NCBI GenBank assembly: GCA_003550325.1
Contig: QKWP01000254.1
Span: forward strand, 281,370 to 345,369
DNA length: 64,000 nt
Origin: Gigaspora rosea
Taxonomy: Eukaryota; Glomeromycota; Glomeromycetes; Diversisporales; Gigasporaceae
Reading direction: 5' to 3'
Positions 24,301 to 35,309 of the stretch are shown here, one piece after another. The translations under genes were made by a program, and so were the position numbers. Positions within the stretch are counted from its first letter, which is position 1; each line of letters starts with the position of its first letter. Under the pieces are notes generated by a model. The model did not search any database. It was not told the DNA's origin and saw nothing but the letters and a program-made list of their open reading frames with translations.

Positions 24301-24485
24301 TATTGTGTGAAAGATGTTTGTTCAGTTGGGTCAGTTTGAGGTTATAAAGGATGGAGGAAGAGAGTAGGGAAGTTGTTATCCACCCACTTGCCATTGGGAA
24401 GGAGATCTGGGTAACTAGGTTGATATAAAGGTGTGGTCAATAGCCCGGGTGGACGACCTGGATATTGAAATGTCTGCTGTGTTAG
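21360..24485 (+). repeat. Tandem array of ~410-bp units, about eight copies
   Basis: Unit starts marked by GATGCCGTGACGTTGTCACG-type hairpins lie at about 21367, 21766 (variant), 22033, 22441, 22859, 23265, 23684 and 24095; the regular spacing is 406-419 bp. Each unit has a G/T-rich plus strand (GGTATTGGTTCGGTTGAGTA), a CCCACCCAC..CACTGGGAAGGAG block and CGATAGCCCGGGTGGAC. Each hairpin centres on a CACGTG-containing inverted repeat. Minus-strand open frames inside it are by-products of the repeat. The first two units are the most diverged. Confidence 0.85.
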
Positions 24486-24639
24486 TCTAATCGAATAGAC
24501 CAGGTATTAGAACAAAATGAGGATGCATTAGCAGGACACGATTCTAGGAAATGACTGTGGACCACGTGAGCAGCGAGGCGAGATCCCATATGTGTATTCC
24601 ATCGTCATGTGGTTGAAGTGGGTCGAGTGACAAATATTA

Positions 24640-24800
24640 TTAACATAATATCGCGGACGTGCATGTTCGCGAAATCATGTGACAATATTAATTTCAACTG
24701 AAAAAAATTAAATATACAGTATAATTTGTCACTATTCAAATTATTGAAATTATTGCATGACTTCGCGGACATGCATGTACGTGAAATTATGTAATAATAT
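24640..24800. repeat. Two GC-rich palindromic blocks
   Basis: CGCGGACGTGCATGTTCGCG (about 24650) and CGCGGACATGCATGTACGTG (about 24763), each followed by AAAT..ATGTxA(C/T)AATATTAAT. They look like a 118-bp direct duplication of a palindrome-bearing segment near the right end of the composite element. Confidence 0.5.
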
Positions 24801-24879
24801 TAATGAAGATCAAATTGCTATGCTATTCGACTAACATTCAATAACAGTTGAATGGCAGTTGAATGTTGCCATTTTGAAT

Positions 24880-26450
24880 TTTTTAAAATATATCGGTGCA
24901 GATTATTTATCAATTGAATTAACTGAAATAATCTATTTATCTTATTACTTGTCTGTGTTAATTTAGTTGGTAGGTTAGTATCGAGAAGTTTTAGTCCGTA
25001 AGTATAACGATCATTTAAGTGCTTGAAATAATCTATGTATCTACTTATTACAGTATTAGTTTTTCTTAGCTGCCTAATTAGTGCTCAGCACAGCTAAGCA
25101 AAAACTTAGCACTCAAATACATAATTAATTTGATCTATGATTATTTGATATCCGATTTTTGAATGTTAAATTGTGCCGAGAGATTAGCCAATTTAACGGC
25201 AAGTATTTGCTAATCGAAGTATTGAAGTAACTTATTTATTTTTATTAATTTATTTTTATCTGTTCTAATTTAGTTTATGGTTTAGCTTCTTATTCGAACT
25301 GATAAGTATAGTGATTATTATGTTATTATCATAATTAAAATTTTAAAATAACTATTTATCTCACTAATTTTTTTTATTGATTTAGCAGATAAATATATGG
25401 ACCATCCGCTAATCGAAGAATCTGTGCACCTTTCGCGCTAATTTAGTCAATAGGTTACTTTAGAGGCATTTTATCCAAATTAATTTAGCTAGTAAGTATA
25501 ATAACCATATTAATCGAATAATCGGTTTGCCTCTAATTAATTGTCATTATTCAAGTCGATTTAACTGCTAAGTATAATGATCATTTATTAATTTAAATTA
25601 ATTTATTTCTCTTACTAATTTATTATTTATAATAGTTTAGTTGATATGTTACATATAGAGTTTGGAATCAAATTTATTAATGCGAATTTGTCATAATTGT
25701 TTAAATTTATCACAATTATGAATAAATCGAATTATTAAATTCAATTTCAAACTCTACGTAGAATGTATGTTATAATGGTTTGTTGTAGAACATCTTGTAA
25801 TAATAGCTTGTATTGACAGCTTGTTATATAACAATTCGTTGTATAACGGTTTTTTATATAGTATAACTAGCATATAAGCTTTATTTTCAACATGGGAGAT
25901 TTGTAAAAATCTTAAAATTATCTTTAAAAAAAAATTAGCATAATTAAAAAATTAAATATAGCTTATCTCAAATATTTCGATTACAATTTTGTAAATACAA
26001 AAAGACAATCTTTATATTAATATGGTTTCATTGTAACAATTTTGTAACGGCTTTAAACGGTTTTGTAGCGGCTTTAAACGGTTTTGTGGCTTTTAACGGC
26101 TTTGTAATAGCTTTTGTAATGGTTTTTTTGTGATGGCTTTTGTAACGGCTTTGTTGTTATGATTTTTGTAATGTTTTTGTTTTGTAACAGTCTTGAATAT
26201 TTGAATTAATTCAAATTCATATTTAATACGAATTGATTCGAATACAATATTCAGCGAATTGAATATTCGATTCCAACCTCTAGCTCAAAATATGGGTGAC
26301 TTTATTTTTTTCGACACGAAAAATACAATATATTCACAATAACCCAAAGCACCTGGTGAAATATTTATTCCTATTATACTAATTTTATTGTTCTAACACT
26401 ACTTGATTAATAAAGTTCAATAGCTCTACTATATATTTAAGCTAGCCCAA
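24880..26450. repeat. AT-rich DNA with a short-period TTTTGTAACGGC repeat (26035-26195)
   Basis: 26035-26195 consists of about ten imperfect copies of GGCTTTTGTAAC / TTTAAACGGTTTTGTA. A weaker relative (TTGTATAACGGTTTT) lies at 25770-25870. Otherwise no gene is seen. Confidence 0.5.
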
Positions 26451-26455
26451 ATGCA

Positions 26456-28755
26456 TTATGCAGTTTCGATCCTTTCTAACCAATCATCATTTGGAAACCA
26501 CTGAAATTTAAACTTTGTTGTTAAGATATATTACAAACCAAAAAAAATATATATTAATCCGTTATAAATAATCACCTCTCTAAACATATTTTTTACCCGA
26601 TCGAGAGCAACCGAAGCGGATGGTCGTTTATTTGGATTACTTACACACAAATCTGTGCTGAAGCTTGAAAGTTCTGAAGGAATACCTATGACATTACACG
26701 AACCAATTAAGTTTCCAACGCCCCATATATCAACCTTAAAATTATGCCCTTCAGTTAGCATTTCAGGAGCATGATCACTTTCAGAAAATTCATATAATGG
26801 TTCATCAGAGGGGGAATAGGTAGCATAGTCAAAGTCGATTAAAATAAATCTTTGATATTCGTCATAATGGCGAATAATATTCGGCCATCGAATGTCTCTG
26901 TGCATTATCGGTGTGGGCTTACTTTCATGCATACCCTGTTTGAATATGATAAAAATGTATAAATATATATAATATTTATACATAATAGTGAAAAATACTA
27001 AACTATACCTTCAAACAAGTTAGTGTACAAATTAATGCCTGCAGTAATTCTTTGAGATCATTTGGTTCACATTGTTCTCCACGTGGCACCAAATTAACAG
27101 AAAATGTAGATGAATGTTCTAATTTGTCAGAAAATCCAACATTATTTGCCTATACAAATAGTTAGTATGTGCCCTAAAAACTTGAACCTTTTGAAAATTA
27201 TCGAACTTACGCTTAATATCCCATAAATTTCTTTTAAATGTGTAACTCGGTCTTTTTTCGCAAATTTTTTCTTAATTGCATACCCAAGCTCAATAACGGT
27301 TCCATTTGTTCGAACCATTGTTTGAAATTCTGGCGAATCCCTCTGAGGGCATAAATTCACTATAATAGGTAGTATACGACCTAAATAAACATATAATAGA
27401 TTAGTATTTTACGATAATAATTTAAAGCTCAAAAAACACTTACAAATATTTCGAAGGCAATTCATAATGCGAATTCTATCTGACAAACGCCCTAAATCGA
27501 ATTCTGCAATTCGTTCAGAACAAATGCTCAGTTTTCTCTTCTTATTTTCAGGCTTATACAAAGCGACAAATGTAATTTGAACACCAATAGCGTAGTATGC
27601 AAGGATGTACGGTGCATCTCCATAGGTCCAATCTTGGATTTTGTCAATTAATTCACTTGAAGGATCTCCTGCTTCGTCCCGGGACTTTTCTTCATCGCAA
27701 AAAGGACAAACGTTTTTCACTAATACAACCATATCTGGACGATTGCGACCTATGAATTTTGTTGTTAATATATGTCATACTGATCAATTTCTTCTAAATA
27801 CTTTATCTGTTGAGGTTCGTTTACTCGTATTACGATCGAATTCCAATGTTGGTAAACTAGCATTATGCATTCCAAATGTTTCTATTGTATTTTTAATAAC
27901 ACAATCCCACAAACAATGATACGAGTCTTCAGTTTTTCCATATGAAGGAGGGTAAATTAACGGTGCTATAAGTCTTAAATAAAGTGATGTACATTCCGCT
28001 TCTGTACTTAGTATAAAATATGTATCCCGTTCTTCTTCAGTTATGCCACCTAGACTGGTATTAAATTGGGAAAAATGAATAGGAGCAAGCGGTATTTTTA
28101 CTGGAGAATTTTCGTTAAGGAAATTTTTCAAGTCAGATTTATGAGGAAGTTGATCAGGACTTTGAATTAATTTCTTTATTATTTCAGCGGTAATATCTAA
28201 AACAATGAAATATCGTAAAAACGTCAGAATAAGAACAAAGAGAAAAAAGAATTAGGATAATTAGAACTTACCTTTTGGCGCTACTAATATGGAGAAGATA
28301 GTACACATAAGTTGGTTATTTTTTTCGCGTTTAATAGCAGTAAAGAAAAACCACCATGAAAAAAAGTAAAGGGATAGACATGTTTCTTAAGAATATAACG
28401 CCTTTAATGAATATGGCTACATAAATTAACAAACCTTGGAGTTTTTGCTCTATGTAACAGGAATAAACGTATGATGCACACGTTAAAAATGAAATTATTG
28501 CGAAGAAAGCAGGCAGTCGTGGTACTACTTACCCTGTTCCTCACCCTTGATTTTATTTACTAATTCCACAATTCTTCATGCCGGTCCACCTGGCATACTC
28601 CATCTTTCAAGTGTTTCCTGGTTTAACTTGAGAAAGTCTGAACCTTCAATTTCCTGTTTACGAAGAACCTCAAAATGATTCTCCTTGAGTTTTAAATTTT
28701 GCTTGCTCAAAAATCCGACTAGTGTTCATCCTTTTACTACAGGAAGATCAGACAT
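26456..28755 (-). pseudogene. SAM-domain / protein-kinase-like gene, 8 exons, probably inactivated
   Basis: Exons (minus): 28755-28533, 28283-28272 (12 nt), 28196-27802, 27749-27444, 27380-27211, 27149-27009, 26935-26576, 26500-26456; every intron reads GT..AG. Frames join correctly except at exon 3/4, where one base is missing at the donor. About 550 residues. Residues 1-75 look SAM-like (FEVLRKQEIEGSDFLKL, GGPA). The C-terminal half is kinase-like: catalytic loop HRDIRWPNI, metal site D-F-D instead of D-F-G, A-P-E-M-L, VDIWGVG. A glycine-rich loop is not evident. It has in-frame TGA at 28728-28726 and 28578-28576. It ends WFPNDDWLERIETA. Such kinase-like genes are multi-copy in Glomeromycotina (from memory). 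Substrate and role unknown. It may be a functional allele damaged by sequencing error or a recent pseudogene. Confidence 0.8.
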
Positions 28756-28759
28756 GATT

Positions 28760-29290
28760 ATTACGTATTTAGTTTCTGATCGAAAAATTTGATAATTGAG
28801 TTTAACCATTTGTTTTGATTTTCGGACTGATCCGGGATTAATTAAATTTCATGATTTTGATTGGTTAAAGACGGCAGGTGACTATCGGATAATCTCGTGA
28901 CGTGTTGTCTCTATGCAGCCTCATGAAATTTTTCTTTTTACATTATCTTGACTTTTTATTATGCAAATCGACTTTCTCAAAATTTACATGAATCTAATAA
29001 AAACTCATTGCTCTTTTAATATGGAACATTCTATATGATCTACAAACATAGTGAAGACTATATATCTAGTTTTGATTTTTTTTGTTAATCATTCTATTTT
29101 AAACTGAAATAACTTCTGAACTACTCATGAGATGCATTGTTATGGGGTAAAATGTACAAACAATAATTTATGGGTACTGCTATTTACATATCGGCGGATT
29201 TGATTTTTTGGACCTTTTTTTGTATAGTTATAATTATTTTGGGCCTTTTTTTCATAATATATATACCCTAAATTTTTGTTATTGATAAAA
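28760..29290. repeat. Diverged copy of the 18.7-kb MITE interior, then AT-rich DNA
   Basis: 28800-29010 matches 18750-18975 (GGGATTAATTAAATTTCATG, TATTATGCAAATCGACTTTC). The GGGTGTTACG termini are not present here. 29020-29290 holds nothing I can name. Confidence 0.55.
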
Positions 29291-29291
29291 A

Positions 29292-30174
29292 TTTTTTTTT
29301 TTATGTCAAAGTTCCCGCTCAGGGTAAGAGTTTATTTAATCAAGCCTGTGGATCAAGGGCGCCTCTTTGGGCAGCCCTACAATTGTTACATTGAATAAGG
29401 GTACAACTAGCCACACGTACAACTTTTGGTTGTCTAATTGAAGTAGTCCGCCCCGAAGGTTCTACACTAGTTGCCATACCTACAACCCGATTAGGGAATT
29501 GCCTATTTAAATCCTCTGGTCCAAGCTTCGCATGTCAATCCTACTTGTGATCATCGGTACAGCTCTCCGATACATTAGTCAGTCGAAGACAGTTCCAGAT
29601 GCTAACTACACCCCCTTAGAACTAATTTATCCTTGTGGTACACTTGGTAGAGCAGTCCCTGTCCCACACAGGTATTACCTACACTTCGGTAACTTACGCA
29701 CTCACCAAGGCAAGCAACTTGCAGTCAGGAGATACCTAACTGCTACCATTACCTACTTCTGCCCTTGTAAGATTCGCTCCAACCCCAGTACCGACCATCA
29801 ATTTCCTATCGGTTTTTCACCAATACATCTCAGACTTCCAATCCAGTTGGCCCGGAAGGGTTGATCTACCCAGCATTAGGTGCCATTATAGTTTTTCTCT
29901 CCCTAGTACCTATTTCTATAACATAGGTCCTTTTTTTCCGGTACCCGATCCAGTAGCCAGGTTGGTAGACCTTGTCCCTAAGGTCGACATCCAGTTTTTC
30001 AGCTTTGGTCCAATATTCCGGTTTTGCTAGCACTGTCAAAGATCTTTGCTACTTCCTTATTCGGGTCTTGCCAAATGGGTTTCTGTTTTCCCAGTTCCTT
30101 GGATTTGTCTGTGTCACAAGGCACAACTTCGCCCAAAAGCTCCCTTCGAGATAGTTACCAAGGACTACAGGTAA
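29292..30174 (-). mobile_element. Long SINE-like element, copy C, lacking the tRNA head
   Basis: Minus-strand copy beginning at TTACCTGTAGTCCTTGG (about 30174) and ending in poly(A) (T run 29292-29302). The body matches copy A over about 700 bp. The tRNA-like head is missing; the breakpoint coincides with the point where the head-only copy D stops. The plus-strand open frames 29532-29864 and 29972-30227 are antisense shadows. Confidence 0.8.
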
Positions 30175-30552
30175 CACTAGTTGAAATCAAAAAAATTACC
30201 CTAATATCATCTAAAAATCGCCTATGAAGATTGCAGGCCAATATGATGCAGATTGATAGGAGATCAAAATAGGCCAATAGGCTGCTAATTTAAGAAAATT
30301 TGTTGCATATCAGTTATAAGTTGGTAAAAAATACTCATATATCCGTATGAAGATTAGTGAAATTATAAAGAAGATACAAGGCAGATATTTAGATTGATAT
30401 TTTGGTGATAAATTCACGATTAGATAAATCATAAGAAGATATTGTATTGGCTATTTTACAATTTTTTTTCATAATTTATACGATATTGTACTGATATATT
30501 GGTTATATTTTTTAATGATTAATTAGTCTTTAACATATCTTCTTTATTTTTT

Positions 30553-30710
30553 AGAATAATATTTGGCTGATATTTGAATAATATTTGGCCGATATTTGAA
30601 TAATATTTGGCCGATATTGAATAATATTTGGCCGATATTGAATAATATTTGGCCAATATTGAATAATATTTGGCCGATATTGAATAATATTTGGCCGATA
30701 ATTAGCGATT
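30553..30710 (+). repeat. 22-23-bp tandem repeat, about seven copies
   Basis: Unit GAATAATATTTGGCCGATATT with few differences between copies, embedded in AT-rich DNA. Confidence 0.85.
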
Positions 30711-30816
30711 TTTAATATGATTAGTTATATATTTATAAATTCATAGTAATCAGTTCCTAAAATTTAAAGTATATTTTACTGATATTATATATCATCTTTT
30801 TATTATTAATAAAATA

Positions 30817-30905
30817 TCGCCTTTGGTGATAGCAGACCGATAGGTTTTAGGTTTAAACTGAATTTTAGAGTCTATAGTCTATCGGTCTGCTATCACCAAA
30901 GGCGA
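30817..30905. repeat. Perfect 27-bp-arm hairpin
   Basis: 30817-30843 is the exact complement of 30879-30905, with a 35-nt spacer. Could be a tiny MITE or a small-RNA hairpin; no target duplication is seen. Confidence 0.8.
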
Positions 30906-31099
30906 AAGTTGATGATATTTGTACAATAATTTTGCTATTTAACTGTTTACTGATTATATTTATATACACATTGGCCTTTGATTGGCTGATATTTATATTA
31001 TTTTACTGATTATATATTAAATTTTATTATATTCTGATAAAAACACTATTTTAAAATTAAAAAACACAATAACAGATAAATCTAACAAAAATCTAATTT

Positions 31100-32115
31100 A
31101 TCGCCTTCTTTTTGATCTTTTCGCTTTCTTTTTATCATCTTTCTTTTTTTGCGTTCCTTTTTTCCTTTTTTTACTTTCAACCCAACCTTCACCTTCATTG
31201 TCCTCATAATCTTTCAGTTTTCGTTTTTCTTTTTTCACTTTTTCACTAGCTTCTGCACTAACCACACTTTCACCTTCACTTTCATTTCTTTCTCACCTCC
31301 ATCCTCACCTCCATCCTCACTTCCATCGTCACCTCTATCTTCAGCTTCAACTTCTTCATCTTTAAATACTAACGCATCATCTTCTGATGGCAGTTTACTT
31401 GGTTTTTTTGCAGAGTCTTAGGTGAATTGTAATGTTATTTTTGCTAGTAGTACCGGTATTAATGTTGAGAAGGCTGCTGACGTTGATGATGTTAGTGGTA
31501 TTTTTGATATTAAGGCTTCTGCTGCTGTTATTGCTTCCGTTGATGATGATGGTTCATTTGTAGCTGTTGTTGTTTCTGATGTTTTAGGTATTTTTTTGAT
31601 GTTATAGGTGTTTTTGATAATATGGATGTTTCCGGTTTTGATGATATGGGTGTTTCCGGTTTTGATGATGTGGGTATTGGCGGTTTTGATGATGTGGGTG
31701 TTGCCGGTTTTGATGATGTGGGTGTAGGTGCTTTTGAGTGTGTTACTGATCTGGATATTGCTGATTTTGGTGTTGGTACTTTTGAGGACGCTGCTGATCT
31801 TCTAGGTTTTCTTCTTTCATATAATACAACTTTATCATCATCATTCACTCTTCCCCTTTTTATACCTGTTTCACTTGCTCGTTCTTCAGTTTCTGTCTCA
31901 GCCGTATGACTTCTCTTTCATTTCTTGTACCTATTCCCACCTTTCTTTTTCTTTTTTTTTCGTGAATTTTCTTGCCCACTTAATAGTTCGGGATCAAAGT
32001 CAGGATCCGGGATATTATATAGTTCTCGGGCTTTGGCGGATAATGCCCAACTTGGACAATCCGGTGGTGGTACATCTTCCCTATCAATCTTCTCACCATA
32101 ATGGCGTGGAATCAT
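31100..32115 (-). pseudogene. Lys/Ser/Pro-rich low-complexity protein gene, frameshifted
   Basis: Starting at ATG 32115: an N-terminal segment (MIPRHYGEKIDREDVPPPDC; ALSAKARELYNIPDPDFDPE), a Lys cluster, then an in-frame TGA where K-K-W-K would fit, followed without frame change by an acidic/basic region and five or six repeats of a T-S-S-K-P unit (about 31620-31720). A frameshift in an A run (31601-31607) and a second near 31300 are needed to reach the C-terminal basic tail (KKKDDKKKAKRSKRRR) and a TAA at about 31100. Basic clusters resemble nuclear localisation signals. I do not recognise the family. Plus-strand frames 31149-31909 are antisense. Confidence 0.4.
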
Positions 32116-32129
32116 TCTATTATCGAGAA

Positions 32130-32560
32130 ATTTTTTAGATAGATACTAATCGATATATAACTATTAATCGTTTTATATCGATTAAACAATAAACACTATA
32201 TATCGATAAGCTGGATAAAATTCGATATATATCTATAATCGATATATATCTTAATTCAATATAAATTGTTATATATCTGCTAATCGATTATTATCATATA
32301 CTTTAAGCAGACCATCAAATTAAGGTTCTGCATACAAATCGAAACTTAGCATGTTAAAAATTTTAAGATCTTCGCAGATTTTTATTTATAAATCTGCGCA
32401 ATTAGTAATCTTTGCAAAGATTAGATTTTTTTTTTGATTTTTTCGATTTTATATATATATATATATTTTTATTTTTTTTTCTTTAAAAAATTTTTTTTCC
32501 ACTTTTTATTTATTTTTTTTTTATTCCCGTATTTTTTTTTAGGCAAAAATAAAATAGCCA
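32130..32560. other. AT-rich DNA with ATCGATATAT-type words
   Basis: 32140-32300 contains repeated CGATATATAT/TAATCGAT words; 32400-32530 is poly-T rich. No gene is seen. Confidence 0.4.
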
Positions 32561-32664
32561 TGACGACCCTATATGATCAGCCAATCATTTTTAAGATTGG
32601 TGATCATATATAAATCAGATAATCGGTAATTGTTTTTTTTATTTTTTTTTGGCATTATTAACTT

Positions 32665-32815
32665 GAACGTTATAATAGAACTTCTGGATTTAAAAGTTAA
32701 CGAAGTAGTAGTAAATAATCTTCCAACCTCGAAACGTAAAAAAGTACTATTGCTATTAGGTAGCAGAGGCACAGACAAATCGACATTTAATTGCTAACTT
32801 TCTCGTTGTTTATGG
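32665..32815 (+). pseudogene. Possible exon with a P-loop-like motif
   Basis: A plus-strand frame reads KVNEVVVNNLPTSKRKKVLL then LLGSRGTDKSTFNC, a Walker-A-like G-x4-G/D-K-S-T pattern with Asp in place of the usual Gly before Lys. It follows an AG (TTATAATAG) and precedes a GTATTT donor, but a TAA interrupts it before the donor. It could be a decayed NTPase exon. Weak support. Confidence 0.25.
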
Positions 32816-32879
32816 GATAGGTATTTTTTTTTTTGGTTTTTTATATAATAAATAACCCTTTTCGCTCTATAGTTTTTTA

Positions 32880-33760
32880 CTAGAAACAGGGCTTGCAATT
32901 TGCCGGTAAGTACAATATTTTCTGCGTTTTTTTTTTGTTATTTTTTAGTAACTGCTTTGTTCTTTTTATAGCTATTCGTTGATTTGGGAAATTGAACTGC
33001 TTGTCGTTGTGTATTTTCCCTTTTTCCCCTTTTTTATTTTTTTTTTTTACGCTACAGACTGTGTGTGATTTGAATGTTAGAACTAAACCTGGAACCAGGC
33101 ATGTTGTTTGGTATGGGTTTTTTTTTATTTTTTATTTTTTATCTTCTCTTTTTATCATTATGTTTTTTAAATTAATTAAGTTTAATTTTCCTACAGGTCT
33201 TTCCTTTCTGAACTTGGGATTGGCATGAAACCGGGATTATTGACATGTTTGGATATAGCGTGATTCCTGTTTTTTTTTTTTTTTTGTATAAATACATATA
33301 CTAATACTGTATATAGGTCTTGACCTCTTTTTTCGATCAGAAACTGGAATAGAACTGTTAAGTTAGGATGCAGTATTTTTTTTTTCCCCTTACTTTTTGA
33401 GTTTGAGAACACTAATTTTTTTACTTGTTTCAAACCTTATTCAGAAAAAGGAAAGCATTAGCGGAAGTCTATGCAAGAGCACCATTACCACTCTGGTTTT
33501 CTTACACACTAGCTTTGGCTTTGAAGAGAAAAGTCGTTGACAGAGGCTCTTTGCAAAAATACTACAGTTTTCTTTTTTTGGTATTTAGTCTTGTCTTTTT
33601 TTTGAGCTTCGGATCTTGGTTTAGAAGAAAAAAAGTATTAACGGAAGCCTTACGCAAAAACACTATTTCAGCTCCAAAAGAGAAAAAATATTGGCAGAGC
33701 TCTTTGCAAAAACACCACGGTATGGTATTCTTTTCGCTTCTAGTTTAGTTTTTTTATGTC
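32880..33760 (+). other. T-rich region with possible small exons and a repeated Lys-rich block
   Basis: Several short non-T-rich islands are bracketed by AG and GT (for example 33057-33109 and 33198-33270). 33440-33730 holds four related blocks encoding K-R-K-x-L-A-E-x-x-A-K-like peptides (GAAAAAAxTATTxxCGGAxGC at about 33445, 33520, 33625, 33682). The islands could be exons of an unrecognised gene. I cannot chain them into one frame. Confidence 0.25.
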
Positions 33761-33849
33761 CTTGCGTTCTTTCGCTTTTAATACTAATTCTTTTATTGTG
33801 GATAGAATTGATACGGAAATTGATCGAATATGGATGCCTGAATCGAAAA

Positions 33850-34012
33850 GGGTGGATGTAGTACTTTGTGGAGCCTTGTGGACGTCGTTTGTAACCGTGG
33901 TATTTCGTGGACATTTTGTGTACGTGGTGTTTTGTGGACGTGGACTTCGTTTTGTGGTACTTCATTTCGTGAACATAGTGTGGACGTGGTGCTTCGTGGA
34001 CATAGTGCTTTC
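33850..34012 (+). repeat. Degenerate GTGGACGTGGTACTTCGTG minisatellite
   Basis: About seven imperfect copies of a 20-25-bp unit (TTTGTGGACGTGGTxCTTCG). The region is free of stops in two plus-strand frames because of composition, not because of evident coding. Confidence 0.6.
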
Positions 34013-34479
34013 TTTTTTTTTGTTTTTTTTTTTAAATTTGGCATTTGTAGTGATAATTCGGCTGTGGTACTTGGTTTTTTTTCTCTTTTTTTTTTGTATA
34101 ATATATATATTTTCGTCACTATAGTGTAGTATAAAATATATTAAATTAGGGAATAATCGTTATGCACTATGAAAAACATTTCATTGTAATGTAAAAATAT
34201 ATAAAGTTTTTTAATAAATTAATTTTTTTTAAAATTGAATTTTTTTAATTAAATATTTTTTATTATTAAAATATTAATTGTTTTTATATTGATTATATAT
34301 CGATTTTTAATTATTATGGATATATATCTATTATAATCACTATTGATATATTGGTTATCGATTAATATTTATATTAAATGGATATCTATCGATTATTACT
34401 GATTATTATCAATTACTATCTTAATCGATAGTCCTCGTCAGGGGGATTTAAATCGATTACTATCCAATAATGATAAAAA

Positions 34480-35237
34480 TCAATAGTAATCCTCATACAA
34501 ATTTTGGTAATGATTGTTCTTAGGCTGCAGCTGTTTCACAACCGGATCAATCCTTTTATGAAATAGCTGTTTCAACTAAATAATACGTATTGTATTAGGA
34601 CGATACATTATTAATTTAATTGTAACTTAGCATTACTATAATATATTTGACTTACATGAGGTCCACGCCACCATTTTTCCACACATATTAATTTTTTTAT
34701 TTTTTGCCCATCCCTCCCGTCTCTTTCAGTCACTTCCTCATCTGTTACCCATTCTTCCACAGAATAATAAGCGTTTCCGGCTTGACTTGTCGTGAACTAC
34801 TCCAAATTTTCCTGTGAGTACAGACCAATACCCTTATTTCCAGCACTCGTCAAGAATGATAATGCCTTACGGCTCCTTCTTTTTTTCTAAATTATTTTAT
34901 AAAAATGAATAAAAATGATAAATTAAAAAATTTATATGAAATAAAGAAAAAAAATTGTTATTACCTCATTCACCTTACTGTTTTTCCCAATGTGTGCACG
35001 ATTGTATGCTTTTAGGGCTGGATCTAAGTTTATTGCTGAAGTACGCCTTTGTGTCTTGTGATATGATTTTAATATAGTTTCTATAGCACCCGAATGTTGT
35101 TTGTATCCGGGCAAATTTTTTATTATTAATGGGATTAAATTTTTCCGGATATTTTTTGTCTGCAAAGACCAATTTTTGTTTGGATTAGGTTTTTGAGACG
35201 ATAACTTTCCGCCTTCTATCAAGATTTTAATTTCGGT
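34480..35237 (-). pseudogene. 3' part of an unrecognised gene, three exons, one TAG
   Basis: Exons (minus): 35237-34965, 34886-34656, 34575-34480, all with GT..AG boundaries and all in phase 0, giving 199 residues to a TGA at 34482-34480. Segments include EGGKLSSQKPNPNKNWSLQ, LTSAGNKGIGLYSQENLE, SVEEWVTDEEVTERDGRDGQ and VEKWWRGPHLKQLFHKRIDP. A TAG at 34799-34797 stands between Glu and Phe where Trp would be one change away. Conserved phase across three exons argues for a real gene. The 5' part is lost at the N gap (35309), 72 bp upstream. Family unknown to me. Confidence 0.55.
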
Positions 35238-35309
35238 CTACAAAAAAAATAATATAAAATAAAAATTAAAAATATAAAGTAAATCTATTCATAAAAGACA
35301 TGAGAAGGN

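Larger units (their letters stand above)
19775..24872. mobile_element. Composite ~5-kb element with inverted ends around a tandem array
   Basis: A perfect 25-bp inverted pair (21331-21355 and 24808-24832) lies just outside the tandem array. Beyond it, similarity continues outward: ATGGCAACATT..CCATTC on the left (interrupted by hAT copies) and the complement at about 24845-24872. Removing the two hAT insertions would give about 3.6 kb, most of it the ~410-bp repeat. No transposase belonging to it is seen. Outer ends and target duplication are unresolved. Confidence 0.5.

Noticed and set aside
21360-24485. CRISPR array
   Set aside because: Eukaryotic context, ~410-bp units and no repeat-spacer structure.
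29532-29864. 110-codon plus-strand open frame
   Set aside because: Antisense to the body of SINE-like copy C; a related antisense frame appears in copy A at 12172-12390.
31149-31909. Plus-strand frames rich in Ser/Pro and Asp-Val-Gly repeats
   Set aside because: They are the complement of the Lys/Ser/Pro-rich minus-strand gene; the minus strand has better continuity.
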